From NCBI GenBank assembly GCA_013054445.1, contig JAAMPI010000028.1, positions 1 to 64,000 of the forward strand: DNA of 64,000 nt, in the 5' to 3' direction. Each line of letters starts with the position of its first letter. Within the stretch, counting starts at the first letter, position 1. Origin of the DNA: Cudoniella acicularis. Lineage: Eukaryota > Ascomycota > Leotiomycetes > Helotiales > Helotiaceae. A model generated the notes under the pieces. It saw only the letters and a list, made by a program, of their open reading frames with translations. It did no database searches and had not been told where the DNA came from. The translations under genes were made by a program, and so were the position numbers. Positions 24,257 to 37,100 of this stretch are shown here, in pieces.

Positions 24257-26361
24257 ATTGCTAGAGTTACAAGTGTGACGTTGTGCTATGGAAACCCGTG
24301 GCGATGGTTGGTTCTCTCTGGGATAAAGCCAAAAACAATCAAGGTATCGGAGAAACGTTTATACTCGTGTTCGGGGTAGGACTTGATATTGGTATGAGCA
24401 CCGAGAAGAAAAGGTTCAAAATGGGTTCATGGCTTCGCCAAAGACGTTCCAAGATCGATCCAATTCTCCTTGACAGAGTGCAATAATATATGAATGAGAG
24501 AATACTAACATAGTGGGGTAAAACGCTTCCTACGTATCTTAGTAGGTTCTATTCCGCAAGTTCTGCTGCAGACATTGACGAAGACGACGTGAGGAACTTT
24601 GAAATATACTTGATTAAGTGAGTAATTGCCTCAGGGTCCGCAAATCCCGAACCTTTCAAGGTTCCACGTAAAAAAGGGACAAGAAAGAGGTGCTAAACAG
24701 AAATAAGGATGAAGTGACTTCTGCATCCTGTTCATGCTCATTGGCTGGTCTTACTCCAATCAGGAAGCATTGCAGAATAACCGTCAGTGTTGAGAGGAAT
24801 ATGATAGGCCCTTTTTAGTCTGGATATGACCCCGTGCCCTCACCTTCCTAAAAGTTCATGCTGAATACGGAAGGTGTTGAGTACCGAAAGAACTTCAAAA
24901 AGTCCTATGATTTTCTTCTTTTCGTGATAAAACCATATAACAATACTTAAGTACAAATAATAGATCAGAAAATATTCTATTCTTCCTGAATCTAAATACC
25001 AAATTGATTGAGTTATAAGATAATCTATAATAGCCTAGAAGTACGTCCAACCGCAGCGTGCGCAAGCATCTTATCGAAAAAGTGATATGTTATAGGTCAA
25101 TTTTTGGTGCTGCAAGCCTTCTAGCCCCGCATTTCTAGCCTCCTGTATTATTCCATACCACTAGCTACAACTTCGCATGTGTTTGCAAACAGGTAGGTAC
25201 TCTATTGTTGGGCTTTCCTTTTCTTTGCTAGGCGACTTTCTAAAGCTAGGACATGCGATATTCACGCCATGTTTGAAACTTACGCCGAGTTTCCAGGATG
25301 TTAATATGATGCTGCCATGAAAATGCCGCGTTCCGAATTACTACCCTTGCGCACTAGAAAGCATATCGCACTTGCAATTCCCACTTCCCGTTCACTGGCC
25401 AGAGTCTCTTCACAAAAGTCATCTTGAATTTAGGCGTAGCTTTGATTGAAATCTGTCAGTTGTAGAATTTTTCCTCAGCCCAGGCCCTCGAGCGTATCCA
25501 AGCGCCTTTTGATGTGTCTTGTTGAAGAGCACTAATAAGGATTTCTCTCTCGTCCATAAGTGTAAGATCGAGTCCAAAACGCCGCTAATTGTAAAGGGTA
25601 TGTTTCCGGGTCCGCTTCAAGAATTTTGTGTAACTACACATTTGGATGTGCTGAACCTCGCGCCGACCCTGAGCTATTGCAATTGAGATTAGTTAACATC
25701 AACAACGCCTCCGTGAGAAGAGTCGAGCTGTCCTTACCTTCATTGCGAATCTTGATCTATCTTGAAGAAGATTCCTAGAGAAGAGTAAGGTTGATTGCCG
25801 AGCGCAGCGATAAATCAGATCCCTACGACCCCTTAGTAAGCTGGTTATTGGGCTAAAATAATGGTTTTTGCTAAGCTTTGCCAAGCATTGCTCTGAGTCG
25901 CTCGAATCTTGACCCTCTTATTGGCTCTTAATTTTTACGCATCATGTGACGTTCGTGCACAGATAGTCTAGGGGAATAATCCTCTACTTTTACTTTAAAC
26001 CCTTTATAAAAGTATTAGTAATTAGGAATAGGAAGGGGGGTTCTAGCGTCCCCCCCTAGGATTTAGGAAAAACATGGGATAGTCAAGCTGCGCAGGAAAG
26101 TGTGAAACGAAGTGACGAAGAAGAATTAGTGACTGAGCAGAGCGAAGGCAACTAATTCTTTAAGGAACGCAGGAGAACATTTTACAGATAGAAGCACTGA
26201 GATGGCGCTTCTCGTGGATACCTGGTGTCGAAAGTCGAGACAGGCACGAACGTCCTCACACATATTTAACTTCCGCCTTGGGCTACATGAACACCAGCCA
26301 AGTATCACTTGCCGTAACTGAAAATTTATATTGTTTTAAAGAGCACATGAATCATATAGGG
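24257..26361. other. Intergenic around the P450 pseudogene, no gene recognised
   Basis: About 2.1 kb. Holds the former P450 promoter region and the 3' flank of ZNG1. Frames are short and none resembles a family. A G6/C7 snap-back lies near 26033-26057. No transposase, tRNA or terminal-repeat element was found. Confidence 0.45.
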
Positions 26362-27790
26362 TTATGTTGAGGTGGCGTTAATGACTCTCATGAAGCTTTC
26401 TAAGAACGGCTTGTCCAGAAGATATCTGCCTATCAGCACAATTTTCCCTTTCTTGCTGTTAGCCATTGAAGAGGTATCATTTGGCGCATCTGTAATTTCG
26501 AAGACTTCCCGCACACCTTGAACGATCTTGGTATCTCCATTCGAAAATAGTATCCTTGCTTTCAACCGGTGAATTTCGAGAGTGTTGTTCTCACCAGCAT
26601 CTATCTCAGAGGTGGGCAGCTTTGAGTCCCAGAGTATCGATCTTAGCCAGGTGTCCAGGTTTGTTAGCTGTTCTACCTTCAAAACCGGGACTTCTATTGT
26701 GATCGTCGTAATGGACTGGAATATATTAGTAGAAGCTTTGGAGCTTGGTCGGGGAACTTACAGGATCTAAGTGACTGTGCCCTTTATCCGAGACGTCCAA
26801 GGAACCAACGTCATCATAGGCGTGAAGGTCTAATAAGAAGCCCTCAAGATGCGGGACCTGGCCTTGCTGAGTAACATGAATCTTTGCCAGTCCATTAACC
26901 GCTCCGATTCTGTTCTGCACCACTAGAAGCTCTTCTTCACTGACAAGGTCTGACTTGTTGATGACGACCACATCAGCGTGAGAAATTTGGAGATGTGCTG
27001 TGGTCATCAGAGGTCCAGCATGATCATGGCCATCATGTTCTTCCGCCGGAATTGTATCTTGCGTTGGCTCATCGAGGCTTCTCAAAATATTCTTTGCATC
27101 AATAAGTGTAACAATACCATCCAGGTAAATAGTACTCCCAAGACCCTCATCAACCCAGAACAGAGGAGCAAGATTACCAGGGTCTGCTAAACCTGTGGTC
27201 TCGAGGAGAATATAATCAAATGCGCCTTTTTTCTCCATCAGCGATTCGATTGCATTAACTCCCGAATCCCTGGTCTAAATTAGAACGGATTCTGTCGTCT
27301 AGAGCAAGGATGTGATACTTCACTGAGCAGCAAATACAGCCATTTCCGACTTCGAGCCATTCTTGGACCTGCTCTCCGTCCTTGTTGACCGTTAAGGACT
27401 TTTCAATATCGGCAGCTAGTTTTGATGGCATCAGCATTGCTCAGACAGGGGGAAGCTCAAGCAGAATCACAGTCTCCAAATTCTATTGGCAATAATTAGT
27501 TAAAACTGAAGTTGGCTCGTGTAGTAAAGAGGATGCACACCATTTAATATCACAGCTATTTTCTTCCCATGCTGCTCATTCAAAATGTAGTTGAGTAGTG
27601 TTGTTTTTCCGGCTCCAAGGTATCCTACGACCCGTCAGAAAATTAAACGGCTTCAAACAAGTTAGGTGGGACATGACGTGCCTGTCACAATCGTAATCGG
27701 CACTTTGAGAGCTTTAGGTTCTTCCAAAACGTCCAAATTGCCTCCCACATCAACTAACAAAGGCGGTGACTCTTCTTCGTCGATGTTCAT
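26362..27790 (-). CDS. ZNG1: Zinc-regulated GTPase / CobW-family metallochaperone (ZNG1-like)
   Basis: CobW/P47K GTPase, the family of yeast YNR029C and human ZNG1, which delivers zinc to methionine aminopeptidase. Six exons (27790-27682, 27624-27541, 27482-27471, 27415-27319, 27269-26762, 26715-26362) give 387 aa. Motifs: GYLGAGKTT (Walker A), NEFGD, the metal-binding CICC within [10 protein letters not shown], the ETTGLADPG switch, NKSDL (G4) and a C-terminal CobW_C domain ending [12 protein letters not shown] His-rich loop (HDGHDHAG) lies between. The N-terminus has SPPLLVDV where ZNG1 proteins often carry a CPELVP-like motif. Intron 1 uses a GC donor (ACAG/GCACGT) and exon 3 is only 12 nt, yet every phase closes on conserved sequence. 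The apparent start at 27868 is TTG; ATG 27790 is the sensible start. Divergent to mob3, 248 bp apart. Confidence 0.9.
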
Positions 27791-28038
27791 TTTGCTTGAA
27801 TTTTCTGGTACTTTTTGGAGTTGCAGGTGTTGATAGAGGGGTGGAAAGTCAGCACACAGCCTTGTCAATTTTTAGCCCCATAAATTTTTGATAGGCCGAC
27901 GCGAAGTCACAATGCAGAGCGCGTAATCCTTCAACTCATGTCAAGCGCTTTGCCTCTCCTCTAGAATTTGGATACCAACAACTTTTCTATGTAATACACT
28001 TACATTTTGCTGACGAGCTCTCGGATATTACAGCGGAG

Positions 28039-29536
28039 ATGTCGCTGCCTCCAAGCTCACCCAGGCTGCCTAGCCCGCCACCTCCAACAGAGATCCAGAT
28101 AGGACCAAAATCGCCATCCCTGGGAACAGTTGGACTCCAAGAGCCTTCGATTGAACAGAGCGTTATTGACGCGAATGCGAGTCGGAGGATACATCCCGGT
28201 ACTAAGTCCGCAGATATGGCTGCTGGGCCTCCTCTGATACCCTTAAGTGAAGTATGGCTTCTTGTTGGATGACCATCATACGGAAGACTGACCATTTCTG
28301 AAGCTCGATTCCGCCTTTCAACTCCAAGAACATCTCAAAGCCCTCCACTATCACTATACAAAACCCTCCGATGATGACCATACCATTCCCATAAACCGCG
28401 AAACAGCGAACCTCATAGCCACACAACCCGATGGTGTTGACAAGTCACTATGGCTATACGAGCTATGTCGATTTCTAATAAACAAATGCAATGATCTGAT
28501 CATTGGTTTCCTCTTCGACGATCCGCCATGTTCCGCGATAACCTGTCCTGAGATGCGCGCCAGTGAGTGGCAGTTCTTGTGCGCGGTACATGAATCTCCC
28601 AAGAGCTGCTGCGCAATTGATTACTGCTGCCACACTCTCGATTGGGCCACAAACATTGTCACGAGCCAAAAAATATTCCCAAGTCGACTGAGTCTGGGCG
28701 CTGGGGATGCGATGGACGACCGAGGAGCTGGAGTCAAGCACTTGATAAACATATTTAGGAGGCTACATCGAATATTTGCACACGCATGGTTCCAGCACCG
28801 AGGTGTGTTTTGGCAGGTCGAAGGGCAGACTGGGCTTTATGTTCTATTCAAGACCGTATGCGATACCTACGACCTGCTGCCAGCTGAGAATTACAAGCTT
28901 CCTCCTGAGGCTGAAGGCCTGGAACCAACGGACGAAGCCAAACCAGCCGTTTCATCGATTATGAAACATGAGACGAATAGTAAATTACTATCTGCGGATG
29001 ACGACTTTCTAAATGTTCGCTCGAATACGAATACAAGACGTCATATCCGACAATCTCCATCTGTTGGATCAGCTGTCACCACTGTTTTGGAATCTGATGA
29101 GGAAGACCCAGACGTTACTGCTAGATTGGATAGCCTTCATATTGGAGAGGAAGGAGAGGGAGGTGAAACTGAAATTCCAGTAATCGTTGAGACGTTTGAG
29201 GTTGATGAACATCACGATAGTGATTTTATGCCCGGAAATTCAGAGACTGAATTGGTTGAGCACAACGAATCTCAATCTACAGAGGAAGCAGAACAAGCCC
29301 CTTCGTTGACAACTTTCTTGGAAAACGACTCGGAAGAGTCCTTAGAACATGAACCCACGCAGGAGAATACTTCTGAATCTCAGGAAGAGCCAGAGAAAGT
29401 GCAAGCTGTCTCCGTTACAGAATCGGAATCTCAAGCGGAAGAACCCACCACCGCTGCTGAAGTCAAGAAAGATATTGAAGAAGCTGTTCCTATAGAACAG
29501 ACTGAGGAAGAAGACAAAACGGAAAATGCGCCGTGA
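28039..29536 (+). CDS. mob3: Mob3 / phocein (MOB4-type) STRIPAK subunit
   Basis: MOB-family scaffold of the phocein/MOB4 class, a STRIPAK complex member. In Sordaria macrospora Mob3 is required for hyphal fusion and fruiting-body development. Two exons (28039-28251, 28304-29536), 52-nt phase-0 intron, 483 aa. The MOB core covers about residues 65-290. Zinc ligands fit: C-x4-C in CSAITC and H-x4-H in HAWFQH. Class-defining stretches are CAIDYCCHTLDWA and FPSRLSL. The last 190 residues are an acidic, Glu/Ser-rich tail without structure, longer than in animal MOB4. The start ATG at 28039 opens a Pro-rich leader. Confidence 0.88.
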
Positions 29537-29834
29537 TGTTAAATTATAATGCCCTGTACTTCTAAGATACCCACAAAAGAGTCCAAGTCGGTGACGGACG
29601 CAGGTCACCATAATTCTCATAGCAAAATATAAATTTTGGGAACAAAATTGTAAATTTAATTAAACGCCTAATCTGGTCTCTCTGCGCCAGCAGAGCTCTT
29701 CGATGGGTATCATTGCTCATGCATCATTAATTTCAATCCAAAACCAATAACTCCTCAGCAATGCATTTCATATCCTCAACCACTCCGCTTTCCGCAAACA
29801 TCTAACAGACAGAACACTTTTGCTAACTTTCGCC

Positions 29835-30923
29835 CTACTCAAGCTCAACTGGATAATGAGCAACCTGCGACTGACTAGGTGTGGCTTGATACTGTGGGGG
29901 AGGTCCATTCGAAACACCCTGGTCTTGCCTTTGAGGCAGTTGCGCAGGTAACTCATTCACATGATATGACATGGCTGAGACACGGTATGGGTTCTGCTCT
30001 TGCTGTATGCCCGAGTTCCGGACCGAGCTTGCAGCACTCAGCTGGCTCCACGACACTCTCGAGCCACCATTTTGCCCCGATTCTTGCAAGTATGAACTCC
30101 TTCCTTTTTGGCTCCCAGACGAGGAACCGCTGCGTATGCTGAGCGCCTGGGGGTATAGAGAGGCATCGTAGGCTGTCCGGCTATCTCGGAAATCGGAAGA
30201 GCTGGTATCGGCGCGGAATAGTGGGTGCTGGGAAAGAGGTGGGCTTTGAAGGCCGTACAGGCTAGGGAGCTGTGGTGAGCCTGATGACGGTACGTTCGTG
30301 ATGCTATCGGAGTCGTACTCGACCGTACTTGGTGCGTAATTTGATACTGGTCGCGAGAGCGAGGGAGATTCGTTGGTGAGTTGTTCGTTCACCAGCGCGG
30401 CGTCAACAATTTGTGCTTTAACCATTATCCGGGCGACGAGCGACATATGTGCCTTCTTCAGTGTCTTCTTGACGAAACTCGTCATCAACATATTGCACTT
30501 CATATCCACGTCTTCTCTGACATAAAGACCTTGTAGTGGTGCTCCAAGTCCCAACTCCACCGGGGCTACAGGCTCGCCAGGGAGCGACCCGCACAGTGTC
30601 CATTTCCCTTTAATGTTGAGACCCATGGGGGCGTAGCAGTGAGTTTGAATCCCGTTTGTCAGGTCGTGAAAACAACAGTTGTAGGTGACCTTTCCCGACG
30701 CTAATCCTCCCGGCAAATACTGAACTTTGTCGGTGAGCGCATACCACGCGCAGTGATATTCTTCTGCTGTGCAGTTTGGAGGGGGCTTGATGAGATGGCG
30801 CTCCTCCACGAGAGGATTGAGATCAATCATCTCTAGGTGGTCGTGTAGGGTTTCCATGACGGTCTCTCTGCTAATCCCAGCAGGAAGAGGGGTAATGGTG
30901 GTGAATACAGTTCTTTTCGACAT
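29835..30923 (-). CDS. DUF7053-type conserved fungal protein
   Basis: A single 362-aa frame without introns. The N-terminal 175 residues form one globular domain with MSKRTVFTTITPLPAGI at the start and YHCAWYALTDKVQYLPGG and HCYAPMGLNIKGKWTL further on. I match this to the fungus-specific DUF7053 family by memory; its biochemical role is unknown. The remainder is a Ser/Pro/Gln-rich disordered tail. No signal peptide or membrane segment. Its 3' end faces the 3' end of mob3, 298 bp apart. Confidence 0.78.
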   Translation of the reverse strand: MSKRTVFTTITPLPAGISRETVMETLHDHLEMIDLNPLVEERHLIKPPPNCTAEEYHCAWYALTDKVQYLPGGLASGKVTYNCCFHDLTNGIQTHCYAPMGLNIKGKWTLCGSLPGEPVAPVELGLGAPLQGLYVREDVDMKCNMLMTSFVKKTLKKAHMSLVARIMVKAQIVDAALVNEQLTNESPSLSRPVSNYAPSTVEYDSDSITNVPSSGSPQLPSLYGLQSPPLSQHPLFRADTSSSDFRDSRTAYDASLYPQALSIRSGSSSGSQKGRSSYLQESGQNGGSRVSWSQLSAASSVRNSGIQQEQNPYRVSAMSYHVNELPAQLPQRQDQGVSNGPPPQYQATPSQSQVAHYPVELE

Positions 30924-31769
30924 GTTGGATGGATGATATGTTTGAAATCTAGAGTTGGGAGAGAAGAGTTCAAATATGAAGAGTATGTAGTTATGGACTT
31001 GTCAGAAATTAGAGAAGTGCGGACATGAAAGGCATTTGAAGTATCCGTGAATGTAAATAGCCAGCGAAGAACGATAAAGAAAGGCCCGTAATTAGCTTGA
31101 ATGCCCAAGGGTTCTGGCTCTTCCGGGTCAGCTACACAGCCCCTCTTTGGAAGCACTACTTGTGACTGGCTGAGGAGAGAACTCAAAGTCTAGACAGGGG
31201 AGAATTAAGGGCCTTTATTTGCTGCTTTGGAATGGTTCGGAGGAAGCGAGCGAATAAAAAGACTGTGGTTCTTTTATTGATGACAATAGCATCGTCGATA
31301 GCCGAAGGTCAAATCAGAGCGCAAGAATGCGGAAACAATGCGGCCTGAAAGGAAGACAAAGATTGGTTGTTCAGGTGGCTTTCAAAGACATGGCGTTGTG
31401 ATCTAGGTTTTTCTTGGTCTGGGGCTGGGCTGAGCCGACCGGAAGTTGCGTTCACCGCGCAGGCAACTCTATTTCGGGACACAGCCCCGCGGGCCACAGC
31501 GATCCTTGGGGTTGGAAATACTTCATTACGTCAACCTGGAACTTGAGCGGTTGAGCCTTCGATTCGCTCTATTCTTTTCTCGGTATCCGCGCATTTCATA
31601 GGAATGAAACCCTCCACAAACCCAAAGAAATTGGGAAAGCCATTGGCAACAGTTTCAAAATCCCCTCCCTGCCTTGGAAATTTTGTGATATTTCTCAGGC
31701 CTTTTTATATTTATATACAATCACCCGATATCTCCAATGAATCCCAATTATCAACCGGTCTGCTCTCCT
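30924..31769. other. Intergenic, promoter of the DUF7053 gene
   Basis: 846 bp holding the 5' side of the DUF7053 gene and the 3' side of the next gene. No further gene recognised. Confidence 0.5.
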
Positions 31770-32686
31770 CTACATGCCAGCAATCGCAAGCACAGCAGCA
31801 GCACCTCCAACAATCCAGCCAGCATTGCCGGTAATCATGGGGACACCACCCGTGCTCACACTGGAAGTGGAGGACGATCCCGTTCTCGATGACTCAGATA
31901 CGGTCTGTGCTACAGATGTCGTAGATGCTGCTGTTCCCGATGTGGTGTGCGTAGAACTGCCGGTCAACGTTGTCACTGGAGCGATCCTAGAAGTTGCAGT
32001 CCTTGTTGTCGAGGCCGCGGTATTGGCAGAGCTCCCAATAGCACCAGCTGTAAGTATCACGGCCTGTGCACCAAGAGATATTGCGTCAGTGAAGGTGCTT
32101 GTTTCCACAGTCGATGCGGTTGATGTTCCGGAGGTTCCAGCTGCAGTCGCACTGCAAGTCCCGCTCTGTGAGTTTGTGATTCGACAGTCAATATCTATGG
32201 TCCTGTGGAGGAGTTAGCGATTTTCTGACAACTCGGAAGCACCTACAAGTCGCCATTATCATCGTTATCCTCTCCAGTGTAAGTGTGCAGGTAGTGTAAT
32301 GCTAAAAACAGGCAAGTCAACACGTTTTCCTTTCTCCATATTGTCGTAGGAGTGGAATGTACTCGTACTGGAAGGTCCTTGAGTAAAAGTGAAAGACTGA
32401 TATCTGTTAGTGAGAAGCATATTTGTTTGCCGGTATTTCACTCACAGATGGAACACCACAATTCTCATCGGCAGGGTTAACACAAGCTATCGAGTACGTT
32501 GTCGCAGTTGCATCCTTTGAAAGGAGTTAGAGAAATACAGCGCCAGGACACCCTCTAACCTACCGATGCGATGACAGAGGCGACAATAGATTCCTCATCA
32601 TCAAAACCGATTAGCCAAAGCGTAGTCGTACTTTGAGCCAATGCGGTACTCAGTAAAGCCAAGGCAGTGAGCGTCAGTTTATACAT
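31770..32686 (-). CDS. Small GPI-anchored Ser/Thr-rich surface protein (5 exons)
   Basis: Predicted extracellular protein of 235 aa. Exons 32686-32564, 32514-32446, 32396-32369, 32301-32247 and 32202-31770; all phases close, introns 44-67 nt. The signal peptide is clear (MYKLTLTALALLSTALAQ). A compact N-terminal domain of about 110 residues has few Cys (CVNPADENC, later DCRIT and GTC) and resembles the short domains of fungal GPI-surface proteins. A long Ser/Thr stalk follows, and the end is a hydrophobic tail (WIVGGAAAVLAIAGM) as in a GPI signal. No catalytic motif, so a wall or surface structural role is inferred. The exon 3 to exon 4 join was chosen because it restores an uninterrupted frame through HTYTGEDNDDNGD. 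Confidence 0.8.
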
Positions 32687-34168
32687 TTTACACTGAAAAC
32701 AACTGTAATAAAACTGGACAAATCGAGAAGGGAAATCGGTAGGTTATTTGGATTTGTTTTTTGGTTGCTGAAATGCCTCGTGGGGTGAGTCCGACCCTTT
32801 AAGGTGAGGCGACCCCTTGTAATCTTTTTGCCATAGTGCCAAAATACCCAAGTCTTAGTTTTGACTCAAGTCTCAATTTTGAAATTACGACCCTCTTTCC
32901 TTTTCACACTAATGTCGACTGATAGCCGCCGTTACGAGGTGGGGTTCCTTAAGGTCTCACTACTTCCAATCCGCAGTACGTCCTAAAAGCTTGGTTTACC
33001 TCTAACAAAGGCATTGAAGAACCTTGATCCTCTTGGCACGCCGAGTTGGTGAAGCCCCAACATAGGATTATTTCAATCAATCAACTTCCTTTGAAAGAAA
33101 AAAAAATACACTAAAAACGCTGTTCCTGATCATCGTTCATGCCAAGCCCTAGTTCTGCCGATGCCAATCTCTTTAGTTGGAGGCTGTATAACTTAGTTCA
33201 ATGTAGTTAATCGAGTATTTTCTGAGCGCCGGGATCCTAGTCTACCAAACGTAATAATACCACAGTAGCAAAACCGCTCAGCTTCGTTGGCTGGAAATTA
33301 CATACCGGATACTGATTTAAAGGGAGAGCCTCTAGCCGCTGAATATGTCTCAATCACTATCCTACTGTAGGCATATTACCTTTTTTTTTAAAGCAACTCT
33401 TTCGTTTGCCCTTGGCACTTAGAAAATACCGGACTGAGTACTGTACGTAGGTAGGAGGCACTTTTAAACATTGAATCAGATTCTTATTTCCTACTCAACT
33501 AGATTGTTAGTAACTTGGCACGGGGCCATCGCCAGCACAAGGCAAAAATATTTTGGATCATAAGCAGCGACTTATTGAAGCTACGAAACACCCTAAGACG
33601 GGCCGAGACAGGATGACCACCCAAAACCAAGTCAATCATGACACAAAACACCAATTTTGGAAGGCATCAAAAAATATATAAACAAGGCCTGTCGTGATAT
33701 TTAACTCACGCGAGCTAGTTCTTGCTGCATACAATCTAGAAGTTGATTGATCAGGGGCTAATTTACGGAAGACCCAGGAATATTTAGAGGAAGAGTGGCA
33801 TTGGTGGTGAAGCTGCATGGCTATCAAATGTGTTTTGAAAATACTGGAGTTAAGGGTTGATTCAACTGAAAAGAAACTCAGCTGTTGACAGTATGTGATA
33901 TATTACAGCCCTGGATCGTAATTAACCCCACAATACTGCGCTACTGCGAAATTGTATTACAGACATGAGGTCAGAAATTTAGAAATTGATGGGGAAGTTA
34001 TTTCTGAGTGTTTTTTTGTGGGCATTCAACTGTGCAAGCGTATCTACTTCATGTCTATCACTTTTGCCACTCTCCACGCAATGCAACCTTCAAATCAACA
34101 ATCATTCGCCATTCTATCCTTACAGCCTTCATTTTTCTCATTAGTAGCTACCAGAAACCCGCATGTGA
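32687..34168. other. Intergenic, no gene recognised
   Basis: Promoter side of the GPI gene and 3' side of eIF5B. Small frames at 33636-33827 and 33952-34241 have no domain. No repeat element with clear ends seen. Confidence 0.5.
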
Positions 34169-37100
34169 TCAAGGGATATCAAACAGTGGCTTCAACTTCT
34201 TGATAAGCAACCACTCGTCATTTGATACATCTGCCCGGTAAAATTCCTTCAGTGTATCGATACTTGCTCTGCTAATGAGCGAGTATAAGGTGTCTTTCTC
34301 CTCGAGGTGACGTCCGTAGGTTGGTTGATGGGCGCCATTTCGATCTTGACAGCGACGGAAGGTTGACCCTTTTTACAAACTTGGATTTGCTTGTGATCTC
34401 GTTCAATGCCAGTCCTGCTACTGTTAGCTATGTGAAAATATAAGGCACGGATATTTTTCTTACACTCTGCCTAGTTGCACAATCTCTTTGACCCCTGTGA
34501 CAGCGTTCTGTCTTACAGCTGCAATGGGGGTGTGCATCTTTAAATTTCCTTCAACAACATCAACACCCACGACAATCGGCCCAGTCTTGTTGAAAACGGC
34601 AACAGGTGTAAGAACACAAGGGAATACAGCCAAAAGCTTCGAGTCTTCCTTCTTCTTCTCAGCAATGAGTTGCATGTGCTTCGTGAAGGCATCAAATAAG
34701 TGGTAGATGATATCTGCCGTGAAGATTTTGATTCCCTGCTCATCGGCGTAGGCTTGAGCTTCCTTGTCGATTTTGACATCGAAGCAAAGCATCACGGCGT
34801 ATTCTTTGTTTTTCTCGAGCATAGTTCCACAGTTCATAACATCTCGCTTGAAGACTGGTCCAATGCCAACATTTGCCACTGGGATCTTCGATACTTTCAA
34901 GAAATCTAACAGAGCTTCGAGAGATCCAAGAGTTGAAGCTTGAACTGTGACACCTCTTCCGGACTTTTCCACTCGGCTAAATAAAGCACCCAGATCGGAT
35001 TCGACCTCTGCTTCGATATCGGACTCATCGTCATCTGGGCCAACAACCATTAATCTTGAGCCTGCAATGGCGCCTTCTAGATTTGGCGCACTGATTTTGA
35101 CACCAAGAGCGGCTTTGACTTCCTTGTTGTGAACATATTGCGACTTGAGACGAAGTTCCTTCAATGGTGCTGGTGTCAGTAAGGCTCGGACATTAGTCGT
35201 TATAGCACCATCGACACCGCATAAACAGATGCGGTCGCCCTCTCGAAGAATACCATTGGACAAGATTACATCAATTGTCATTCCGAAGCCCTCAATAGCT
35301 TTGACTTCAAGTACCGTGCATTGAACCTCAGAAAGATACATCAACGACCCAACCATTCTTTCCTGGGTGAGTTGAATGATCAACTTGAGCATATCTGGGA
35401 TACCCTCTCCTGTGTGAGCTGAAGTTGGTACAAGGGATACAAATTTAGCCATTGACTTGTTTTCATAGTAAAGTTCCGAGTTGAAACCTTGCTCGGCAAA
35501 AGCAACCTTGGTGTCTTGTAATCGCTTTGCGAACTCGTTTTGTACGCCCTTGTTCTGGAGAGCCAAGCTTTCTTGGAAGCCATTATTATCAACCTTCTTC
35601 CATCCATATAGACGATCGATCTTATTCAAAGCGACAATAAATGGTGTTTTTCGGTCCCGAAGCAGCTTCATAGACTCTAAAGTCTGTGGTTCCAATCCAT
35701 GCATAATATCAACAACAAGAATGGCGATATTGCAGAGGGAAGAACCTCGAGATCGCAGGTTTGAGAAGGATTCGTGACCAGGGGTATCAATAACGAGAAG
35801 ACCAGGGACTTTGAAATCAAAGCTACCATCACGATTAACCACCTGGGTCTTCTGTTTGATCGCATCGACAGGGAAATATGTAGCACCAATTTGTTGCGTG
35901 ATACCTCCGGCTTCGCCCTCTTGCACATTTGTTTGTCGAATTTTGTCTAAAAGCTTTGTCTTTCCAGTATCAACGTGCCCGAGAATGCAGCAGATAGGAG
36001 ATCGAAGATTGTCCTTTGATCGTGCAGCCATGGCTGCCTCGTGTGCTTTCTCTCGTCGTTCCGCAGCCTCCTTCTTACGCAGAGCAGCCGCGGCTTGAGC
36101 AGCAGTGGCTTCTTCGTCCTCGGATGACTCCTCAGATTCCGAATCAGAATCCGACTCTTCAACATTCTTGCCTCGGGATGGAAGCGACTTCTGGTCTGGT
36201 TTGGTGGTCGTTAGCGAGGGCTTCTTGGCGGCAGCCTTCTCTCTCTCTTCCTCTGAATCGGCGTCCCAGCTCTCTTTAACATCTTCGTCGGATTCGACAG
36301 CAGCAACCTCCCAATCATCAAGGTCACTCTCCCCGACGGCTTCTTTGGCAGCAGCAGCTTCGGCAGCCTCTTTCTCAGCCTTTGTTTTAGCCTCGGCAGC
36401 AAGTTTCTCAGCCTCGATCCGTGCACGTTCGGCAGCTTCAGCCAAAGCCTTTTCTTCTTCGGCCTTCATAACATTAGTATTGAGCCGAAGAACAGTAAGC
36501 AAGAACCTACCTTCACTTCCTCCGGGTTCTTTCTACCCCCTTTCTTCTTCTTATTGTCATACACGGGTTTCTTCTTTTCGCCGCCTTCAAGACCTCCAAC
36601 CTTGACACCAGCAGCAATCATCTGCTTGAGTTTCATTTCATTCCGGAGCTTTTCCTCACGCTGTGCTTTGGTAAGATACGTGCCCTCTTTCTTTTGTTGC
36701 TCAATTCTCTCTTTTTCCTTTTGTTTCCTCAGGGCCTTGGCCTCTTCTTTACGCTTCTCCTCTTCTGCTTCTCGGCGCTCTTCCTCTTCAATGCGAGCCT
36801 TCTCCTCAGCCTCTAATCGCGCTTTCTCTTCTTGTCGTCTCTTTAATTCTTCTTGTTGTTGTTGAAGCTTCGCTAAAGCGGCAGGCAATTTCTTTCCCTT
36901 GCCACCTGCAGCGGGTTTTGGTGTTGGGGCTTCGTCGACCTTTGCTTCAACAACTTTGACTGCTTCTGGAACTTTGGCAGCAGGCGCTGTTATCTTCTTC
37001 TTTGCAGCCTGGGTTCCAGAGGTTAGAATGTAGTGCAAAAACTTGTAAAATATTTGAGCTTACATTCTCCTTTTTACGTTGCTTCTCGCGCTCCTTCTTC

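Noticed and set aside
26033..26057. G6/C7 snap-back as a possible terminator or element end
   Set aside because: Too short, no partner repeat or target duplication found.
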